Shown here piece after piece: positions 6,280 through 10,959 of a DNA stretch of 10,959 nucleotides; the first letter of the stretch is position 1, and each line of letters begins with the position of its first letter. The DNA is from Chloroflexota bacterium (GTDB taxonomy: Bacteria > Chloroflexota > Anaerolineae > Aggregatilineales > UBA3940). The stretch is taken from positions 1 to 10,959 of the forward strand of contig JAADYZ010000227.1 of the NCBI GenBank assembly GCA_010092775.1. Direction: 5' to 3'. The notes beneath the pieces were generated by a model. The model did no database searches and had not been told where the DNA came from. It worked only from the letters and a program-made list of their open reading frames with translations. The position numbers and the translations under genes are program-made.

Positions 6280-7431
6280 CTAGCGGGTTTGAGCTTCTAC
6301 ATCCCCTAGCGGCAGTGCGAACCAGAAGGTTGACCCCTGACCGAGCACGCTATCCGCTCCGATTTGGCCGCCGTGTAGGTCGATCATATGGCGGGAGATC
6401 GACAGGCCCACCCCAGAGGACTTCTCGCCGCCGGTCGGTTGGTTGGTCAGCCGACTGAACTCGGTGAACAACTGCGGCATCTCGTCCTCTGGGATGCCTG
6501 GACCATTGTCTTCTACTTCAAAACGGATGTACTGATCATCCCCCAGGAGCGTCCGCACGATCACTGGGTGGCCCGCTGTGCTGAATTTGATCGCGTTGCT
6601 GACCAGGTTGGTGGCCACCTGCGACAGCCGATCATAATCGCCGGGGACGCGCGGCAGGTCTTCCGCCAGCGCAAGATGGATCGGGATAGCTTTCGCATCG
6701 GCATAGGCTTGGTACTGCTTGACGACCAGCTCGGCCACATCATTGAGCTGCATCGGGCGCAGGCGTAGGCGGAGCTTGCCACTTTGCATCGCTTGCAAGT
6801 CCAAGAAGTCATTGATGATGTTGAGCATGGTTCGGGCCGAGACGCGCATCCGATCCAGAATCTCATTGTGGTCAATCGGCGCGCCGGTTGGCTGGAAAGC
6901 CAGATCAACCACATCGATGCCCATGATGATGTTGCTGAGCGGGTTCTTAAGATCATGCGCAGTGATCTGAAGGAATTTGTCCTTCATGAGGTTAAGCTGG
7001 CGCACTGTGCGCAAGTCCTCAAGGATTTGGTCTTGCAGCTTTTTGATCTTGTATTGCGTGCGGATGCGCGCCCACAGCACCTCGAATTGAGCGGGTTTGG
7101 TCACGTAATCGGTAGCGCCCAACTCAAAGCCGCGTACCATGTCGGTGGTCTCGTCCAGGGCCGTCATCATGATCACCGGCAGTTCAGCCGTATCGGGATT
7201 ATCACGGATCACCGTCAAGACTTCCATGCCGTTCATGCCGGGCATCATCACATCGAGAATCACCACATCAAGATCGTCTCTATTGAAGATGATGTCGAGC
7301 GCCTGCTGGCCGTTGTGCGCCAACAACACGGTGGCGCCCTCTAGCTCCAGCAGAGCAGCCAGGCTGCGACTGCCTTCAATGCTGTCGTCTACGATCAGCA
7401 CAGTCGGGTCATTGGGTTGGTCGTCAAGCAT
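6280..7431 (-). CDS. Soluble hybrid two-component protein: N-terminal receiver plus histidine kinase
   Basis: The protein has 383 residues. Receiver domain about 10-128: acidic pocket Asp15/Asp16 (VLIVDDS), phospho-acceptor Asp60 (VVILDVMMPGMNG), Thr90 and Lys112 (TKP). A short helical linker leads to the HisKA domain with His159 in FLQITAHDLKNPLSNI, then the HATPase domain: N-box DRLSQVATNLVSNAIKFS (Asn275, Asn279), DNGPGIP (308-314), GVGLSISRH (340-348) and GQGSTFWFALP. There are no membrane helices and no PAS or GAF domain, so it is cytoplasmic and its receiver is probably controlled by an upstream kinase. It autophosphorylates His159 and would pass phosphate to a partner not encoded here. 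The start at 7431 (MLDDQPNDPTVLIVDD) is preferred because a good promoter lies inside the longer frame (to 7575). AAGGGGG at 7443-7449 is 11 nt upstream. Its partner and link to the exporter are unknown. Confidence 0.92.
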   Translation of the reverse strand: MLDDQPNDPTVLIVDDSIEGSRSLAALLELEGATVLLAHNGQQALDIIFNRDDLDVVILDVMMPGMNGMEVLTVIRDNPDTAELPVIMMTALDETTDMVRGFELGATDYVTKPAQFEVLWARIRTQYKIKKLQDQILEDLRTVRQLNLMKDKFLQITAHDLKNPLSNIIMGIDVVDLAFQPTGAPIDHNEILDRMRVSARTMLNIINDFLDLQAMQSGKLRLRLRPMQLNDVAELVVKQYQAYADAKAIPIHLALAEDLPRVPGDYDRLSQVATNLVSNAIKFSTAGHPVIVRTLLGDDQYIRFEVEDNGPGIPEDEMPQLFTEFSRLTNQPTGGEKSSGVGLSISRHMIDLHGGQIGADSVLGQGSTFWFALPLGDVEAQTR

Positions 7432-7476
7432 AGGAGCGTCGTCCCCCTTGCGGGACTGCAATGACAGGTCGCCCCA

Positions 7477-7505
7477 ACTATAGCACCGATCAGCAAGCCT
7501 GTGAA
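7477..7505 (-). promoter_or_regulatory. Sigma70-like promoter for the receiver-histidine kinase gene
   Basis: On the minus strand TTCACA (7505-7500) and TATAGT (7482-7477) are separated by exactly 17 nt, each matching 5 of 6 consensus bases. Transcription would start near 7470, about 40 nt before the ATG at 7431. This excludes the longer reading frame that begins at 7575. Confidence 0.6.
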
Positions 7506-7565
7506 GAAAGCGCAACGCTCCCGTTATGTGGCTGCGCACCATCCGCTGGGCAAGCCAGAGCCCGG

Positions 7566-7594
7566 TTGCCAACATCGGCGCTTCAGAGTACAGT
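7566..7594 (+). promoter_or_regulatory. Candidate sigma70-like promoter for the lipoprotein pair
   Basis: TTGCCA (7566-7571) and TACAGT (7589-7594) are separated by 17 nt, matching 5 of 6 and 4 of 6 consensus bases. Transcription would start near 7602, leaving a leader of about 30 nt containing GAGGGAG at 7616-7622. It diverges from the kinase promoter; their -35 elements are about 60 bp apart. Confidence 0.4.
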
Positions 7595-7632
7595 CGGTCA
7601 GCGATTTTCCATATAGAGGGAGTTAACGACGA

Positions 7633-8580
7633 ATGACTAATCCATCGAAGCGCCTGCCTGTTTTCGCACTCGTCGGGCTGACATTGGCCGCGGCGGCCTG
7701 TGTATGCACCTCCGCTGTGACCGACATCACCGAGGGTGTTGAAGGCACGCTGACTGCGGATGCTGGCGGGATTGTTGAACCGCAGGGGGATGATGGCAGC
7801 GATGGTGGTATCGCTGACGCAACCGCTACGCTTGTACCCGATACCGCGCCCGAAGCGGCCCCAACCGAGGCTCCGGCTGAGCAGCCCCCCGCTGACCCGA
7901 TTGACGGTGGCGGTAGTCCCGCTGGTGCAGGCCTGACAGGCTTGCTTGTGGAGAACAGCAGTCTCGCATCAGGCGGGACCGACACCTTTGACTTTGATCC
8001 ACAAGAGGCGCTCGCTGTTGTGGTCCGCGTCTTCTCGAGCGAATTCGATGCTACGCTAGCGGTCTATGGATCAGATGGTGCGGTATTGGTTGAAGACGAC
8101 GATAGCGGTGGCGGAACCAATCCGGCGGTCGCGATCAATGCGATTGATGTCGTCGGTCAGGTGACGATTGAGGTGGGGTCATTCGCTGGTACAGGCTCGG
8201 GTGCCTACCAGTTGGAAATCTATACCGCGCCGGTCGACCTGCCCGCTTTTGATGACGTGGAACTGCCAACTTACATCAGCAGCTTTGCCGTTGGTGAGAC
8301 GCTCAACCCACCGGCTGTGAGCGGCTTCCTGGAGGCGCACTACTTCTTCTTTGAGGGCACGGCGGGGCAGTCGATCACTTTTACCGGCACACCCAATGCC
8401 GAGATGGACATGACCATGGCCCTCTACAGTGCTAACGGCAGCGAACTGGCCAATGAGGATGTTGGCTTTAGTGGTGAACAAGAGGTGATCACCATCAGCC
8501 TGCCCGAGACGGGTCTCTATGCGATCCGCACCGATTTCTTCTCGACCGGTGACGGCTTCTACTCGATTACCACTCAGTAA
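7633..8580 (+). CDS. Secreted lipoprotein with two PPC-type beta-sandwich domains
   Basis: The protein has 315 residues. It begins with a short lipoprotein signal peptide: Lys6/Arg7, hydrophobic LPVFALVGLTLAAAA, and lipobox with Cys23, followed by Val-Cys so the mature protein starts Cys-X-Cys. Residues about 45-100 are a flexible Gly/Asp then Ala/Pro/Thr/Glu-rich linker (TAPEAAPTEAPAEQPP). Domain 1 (about 115-197) and domain 2 (about 218-315) both look like bacterial pre-peptidase C-terminal (PPC) domains, with strands such as FDFDPQEALAVVVRV, DATLAVYGSDGAVLVEDDDSGG and AYQLEIY, and in domain 2 MTMALYSANGSELANED and LPETGLYAIRT. PPC domains are usually appended to secreted enzymes; here no catalytic domain is present, so a binding or structural role at the cell surface is likely. 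GAGGGAG at 7616-7622 precedes the ATG by 10 nt. A paralogue follows 55 bp downstream. Confidence 0.85.
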   Translation: MTNPSKRLPVFALVGLTLAAAACVCTSAVTDITEGVEGTLTADAGGIVEPQGDDGSDGGIADATATLVPDTAPEAAPTEAPAEQPPADPIDGGGSPAGAGLTGLLVENSSLASGGTDTFDFDPQEALAVVVRVFSSEFDATLAVYGSDGAVLVEDDDSGGGTNPAVAINAIDVVGQVTIEVGSFAGTGSGAYQLEIYTAPVDLPAFDDVELPTYISSFAVGETLNPPAVSGFLEAHYFFFEGTAGQSITFTGTPNAEMDMTMALYSANGSELANEDVGFSGEQEVITISLPETGLYAIRTDFFSTGDGFYSITTQ

Positions 8581-8591
8581 GCAGATCTGCA

Positions 8592-8623
8592 TCGCCCGCG
8601 ATGGCTGGAGTCGTCGCGGGCGA
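8592..8623 (+). repeat. Perfect 10-bp hairpin between the two lipoprotein genes
   Basis: TCGCCCGCGA at 8592-8601 is complementary to TCGCGGGCGA at 8614-8623 with a 12-nt loop and no following T-run. It starts 11 bp after the first lipoprotein stop and ends 12 bp before the second ATG. It could moderate read-through or hide the weak GGGCGAG start signal of the second gene. Confidence 0.6.
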
Positions 8624-8635
8624 GTGAACCAAGTG

Positions 8636-9457
8636 ATGACTCGCGATCACCGTCTTACCCAACGACTTGCAAGCGCCGCAGCGATGCTTAGCCTGGCGGC
8701 GGCGGCCTGCCTCTGTATCGATCCGACCGCGCCGGCCTTTGAAGGCATCTTTGAGCAGATCACCCCGGCGGCGGGCGATAATCCGCTGGCGCTGACGGTC
8801 GGCTCCTTCGATGAAATCAACAATGAAGAGCGCAACCTACCCAGCCCCAACAGTGCGCAAATCTGGAATTTTGATCCGGGGGACGCGCAAGCGATTGTAA
8901 TCCGCCTGGAGTCCAATCAGTTTGATCCCTATCTGACCCTGTACGATCCGGACGGCACCCTGATGGACGCTGACGATGACGGCGCGGGCAACCTCAACTC
9001 GCTGATCGTCACCGATGAACTCGACCTGCCAGGCGAATATGGCATTGAGGTGTCAGCATATAGTGGCGCGGGGCGCTACCGCCTCAATGTGGTGCCCCTA
9101 CCTGTCTCGCTCGATTTCATTACCGATGGATCAGTGCCGACTTTCGTACTGGAGGCTGAACCTCTGGATGCTGCCATTCCTCCGGCCGTAGATGGCTATA
9201 CCGCTGAGGGGCATCTGGCCTTGATTGACGGCCAAGCCCAGCAAACACTCACTTTAAGCGTCCAACCCAGCCTCAGCCTGGACCCTTGGATCGAACTGTA
9301 TACAGATGAGGGCGAGCGCATTGCATTCGTCAACGATGGATCCAACGGCGATGACGAGCGGCTGGAGCTGACCCTACCGGAGACGGGGCGTTACATTTTG
9401 TATCTCCGCTTTTTCGGCGGCGGGACTTACAGCCTCAATACCAGCCCGGCCCAATGA
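8636..9457 (+). CDS. Second secreted lipoprotein with PPC-type domains, paralogue of the first
   Basis: The protein has 273 residues from the ATG at 8636. The signal peptide has Arg3/Arg6/Arg10, the hydrophobic LASAAAMLSLAAAA and lipobox Cys25, again followed by X-Cys. There is almost no Pro-rich linker, unlike the upstream paralogue. Domain 1 (about 75-155) aligns by eye with domain 1 of that gene: WNFDPGDAQAIVIRL against FDFDPQEALAVVVRV, and DPYLTLYDPDGTLMDADDDGAG against DATLAVYGSDGAVLVEDDDSGG. Domain 2 (about 170-270) has PWIELYTDEGERIAFVNDGSNGDD and LPETGRYILYLRFF. The Asp-rich loops could bind calcium, as in some PPC domains. The longer open frame from 8519 overlaps the upstream gene and puts 39 charged residues before the signal peptide, so it is rejected; in-frame GTGs at 8624 and 8633 are alternatives because the ribosome binding site is weak. 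No enzymatic domain is present and the function is unknown. Confidence 0.82.
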   Translation: MTRDHRLTQRLASAAAMLSLAAAACLCIDPTAPAFEGIFEQITPAAGDNPLALTVGSFDEINNEERNLPSPNSAQIWNFDPGDAQAIVIRLESNQFDPYLTLYDPDGTLMDADDDGAGNLNSLIVTDELDLPGEYGIEVSAYSGAGRYRLNVVPLPVSLDFITDGSVPTFVLEAEPLDAAIPPAVDGYTAEGHLALIDGQAQQTLTLSVQPSLSLDPWIELYTDEGERIAFVNDGSNGDDERLELTLPETGRYILYLRFFGGGTYSLNTSPAQ

Positions 9458-9683
9458 TGGGCGAATCCTCTCGACTGGCGTGTCGAAGGTCGCTTTAGGC
9501 CGGACGAACGTCACTCAGAATTGAAACGAACCTCAAAGCGGGTTATAACCGCGGCGGGTTTGCGCCGCATCTCACAAACTGAGCGCTGCATAGCGGCTCC
9601 TCTGGTGCGCGCTGACTGTGTTGACAGATGGTGACCTAATGCATTGGCCTCGCCAGAGGCCGCCACGAGAAACAGGACGGTCT
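9458..9683. other. Intergenic stretch with several short palindromes
   Basis: This 226-bp gap holds the perfect palindrome GGTTATAACC (9541-9550), directly followed by a GCGGCG/CGCCGC hairpin (9551-9568, 6-nt loop). A bulged hairpin GAGCGCT/AGCGGCTC lies at 9581-9599, and a 6-bp GGCCTC/GAGGCC hairpin with a 4-nt loop at 9646-9661 just before the next ribosome binding site. None is followed by a T-run, so no clear terminator for the lipoprotein genes is visible. No convincing promoter was found. Confidence 0.4.
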
Positions 9684-10959
9684 ATGCTCGAAGCTTTCTT
9701 CTCCCCCCAATCCGTCGCCGTTATTGGTGCCTCCCGTGACCCGGATAAACTGGGTTACGCCGTAGTCAAAAACCTGATCGACAGTGGGTATTCGGCCAAG
9801 TACCCGGTCTATCCGATCAATCCGAAAGCAGACGAAATTCTAGATATTAAAGCCTACCCCAGCGTGCTCGAAGTCCAGGAGGATATTGAGCTTGCGGTGG
9901 TGGTCATCCCTTATCGCTTTGTGCCAGCCGCCATGAAAGAGATTGGTGAAAAGGGCATCAAGTCGGCGGTGATTATCACCGCTGGATTCCGCGAGGCCGG
10001 TCAGGAAGGTCTGGAACGCGAGATGGAAGTCCTCCAGATCGCCAAGGATCACAACATCCGGGTGATTGGCCCGAACTGCCTCGGTGTGATTGATACCTTC
10101 AGCCCGCTCAACGCGTCCTTTGCTGCGGCCACACCCCCACAGGGTGGCATCAGCTTCATGTCGCAGTCGGGCGCGCTCGGAACTGCCGTACTCGACTGGT
10201 CGCTGGCTGGTATGCTGGGCTTCTCCAAGTTCGTCAGCCTGGGCAACAAGGCCGACGTCAGCGAGATTGATTTGCTGCAAGCCTGGGCCGAAGACCCAGA
10301 GTCTAAGGTGTTGGTGGCCTATATTGAAGGCGTGCCCGATGGCCAGGAATTTGTCCGGGTCGCGCGTGAGGTCAGCAAGAAGAAGCCGATTGTGGCGGTC
10401 AAGTCTGGTGTGACACAGGCTGGCTCGCGTGCGGTGTCCTCCCATACGGGGTCGCTGGCCGGGTCCGAACAGGCCTACTCCGCCGCCTTCCGTCAAGCCG
10501 GTGTGATCCGCGCCCACACGATGGAAGAACTATTCGATTACTCCATCGCCTTTGCGACCCAACCGCTGCCGCCTGGTAACCGGGTGGCGGTGGTGACCAA
10601 CGCCGGGGGGCCGGGCATTCTGGCGACCGACGCCATCGAACGCGCCGGGATGACACTCTCTCGATTGGAATCCAACACCATGCAGGAGCTGATGGAATTC
10701 CTGCCGGATGCGGCCTCAGCAGCCAATCCAGTCGATGTGCTGGGTGACGCTCGCGCAGATCGCTTCATCAAGTCTTTTGATAAGGTGGCGGCAGACCCAA
10801 ATGTCGATGCCATCATGGTGATCTTGACACCGCAAGCCATGACCGAAATCGTCGAGACGGCCAAGGGCGTTGCCGACCTATCCGATCGAGTTGATGTGCC
10901 GGTGGTGGGCTGCTTCATGGGCGAGTATGCCATGCAAGCCGGGATCGACATTCTGAACG
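9684..10959 (+). CDS. ADP-forming acyl-CoA synthetase (acetate-CoA ligase), N-terminal 425 residues
   Basis: The frame is open from the ATG at 9684 to the right edge, so the C-terminus is missing. The family converts an acyl-CoA, ADP and phosphate to the free acid, CoA and ATP, in the cytoplasm. Visible parts are a CoA-binding Rossmann domain (1-130, FFSPQSVAVIGASRDPDKLGYAVVKNL, PVYPINPK, VIGPNCLG) and succinyl-CoA-ligase-like domains (about 150-425). These include ISFMSQSGALGTAVLDW (156-172), SLGNKADVSEIDLLQ (185-199) and KSGVTQAGSRAVSSHTGSLAGS (240-261). His254 in SSHTGSLAGS matches the phosphorylated active-site histidine of the alpha subunit. NAGGPGILATDA (306-317) is also typical. AGGA at 9674-9677 precedes the start by 6 nt. 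Whether an ATP-grasp beta part is fused, as in many bacteria, cannot be seen. Protein lysine acetyltransferases of the Pat type share this architecture and are an alternative. Confidence 0.92.
   Translation, partial: MLEAFFSPQSVAVIGASRDPDKLGYAVVKNLIDSGYSAKYPVYPINPKADEILDIKAYPSVLEVQEDIELAVVVIPYRFVPAAMKEIGEKGIKSAVIITAGFREAGQEGLEREMEVLQIAKDHNIRVIGPNCLGVIDTFSPLNASFAAATPPQGGISFMSQSGALGTAVLDWSLAGMLGFSKFVSLGNKADVSEIDLLQAWAEDPESKVLVAYIEGVPDGQEFVRVAREVSKKKPIVAVKSGVTQAGSRAVSSHTGSLAGSEQAYSAAFRQAGVIRAHTMEELFDYSIAFATQPLPPGNRVAVVTNAGGPGILATDAIERAGMTLSRLESNTMQELMEFLPDAASAANPVDVLGDARADRFIKSFDKVAADPNVDAIMVILTPQAMTEIVETAKGVADLSDRVDVPVVGCFMGEYAMQAGIDILN

Noticed and set aside
6784..7344. A 186-codon open frame on the + strand opposite the histidine kinase
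   Set aside because: Antisense to an intact receiver and HisKA domain, with no motif or start signal of its own.
7432..7575. A 48-residue N-terminal extension of the receiver-histidine kinase
   Set aside because: A good promoter lies within this stretch, and receiver domains normally begin shortly before the VLIVDD motif, as they do with the 7431 start.
9621..9626. A perfect TTGACA -35 hexamer upstream of the acyl-CoA synthetase
   Set aside because: No acceptable -10 sequence occurs 16-18 nt downstream (TTGGCC-like at that position), so I do not call a promoter.
1..10959. CRISPR arrays, tRNA or rRNA genes, insertion sequences and phage attachment sites
   Set aside because: No regularly spaced direct repeats, cloverleaf with tRNA consensus, transposase motif or long flanking direct repeat was found by eye on either strand.

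Overview
The window reads as a bacterial chromosome segment with fairly high GC content. The best guess is a member of the Chloroflexota (Anaerolineae-like). That rests on style: two short-signal lipoproteins with an Ala/Pro/Thr/Glu-rich linker and PPC domains, a MacB/FtsX-type exporter with no adaptor or outer-membrane gene beside it, a soluble receiver-histidine kinase, and an ADP-forming acyl-CoA synthetase. No rRNA, tRNA, CRISPR array, transposase or integrase was seen, so the taxonomy is an inference.

Region 1 (1-1520, + strand) looks like the end of a phage-type or phage-tail-like module. It holds the C-terminus of an unrecognised protein, an 87-residue two-helix holin-like protein, a 169-residue fibre-like protein with a C1q/TNF-like jelly roll, and a 92-residue protein with one membrane segment and a helical tail. 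A perfect 11-bp hairpin sits inside the cassette and a 17-bp hairpin closes it.

Region 2 (1594-2696) holds a YihY/BrkB family membrane protein on the + strand. It converges on the next operon across a strong hairpin that suits termination of the minus-strand operon.

Region 3 (2697-7505, minus strand) contains, in transcription order, a soluble receiver-histidine kinase with a good sigma70-like promoter, then a 303-bp spacer, then an ABC exporter operon. In the operon the LolD/MacB-type ATPase overlaps the start of an 852-residue, ten-helix FtsX/MacB permease by 8 bp. The spacer carries a 26-bp imperfect palindrome over a candidate promoter and a foldable segment just upstream of the ATPase. 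The kinase may influence the exporter, but only position suggests this.

Region 4 (7566-9457, + strand) is divergent from the kinase. Two paralogous secreted lipoproteins follow each other, both with a Cys-X-Cys start to the mature protein and two PPC beta-sandwich domains.

Region 5 (9458-10959) starts with a 226-bp intergenic stretch holding several small palindromes. It is followed by the first 425 codons of an ADP-forming acyl-CoA synthetase that runs off the window. Several genes have a more likely start codon downstream of the longest open frame, and the chosen starts are explained in the entries.
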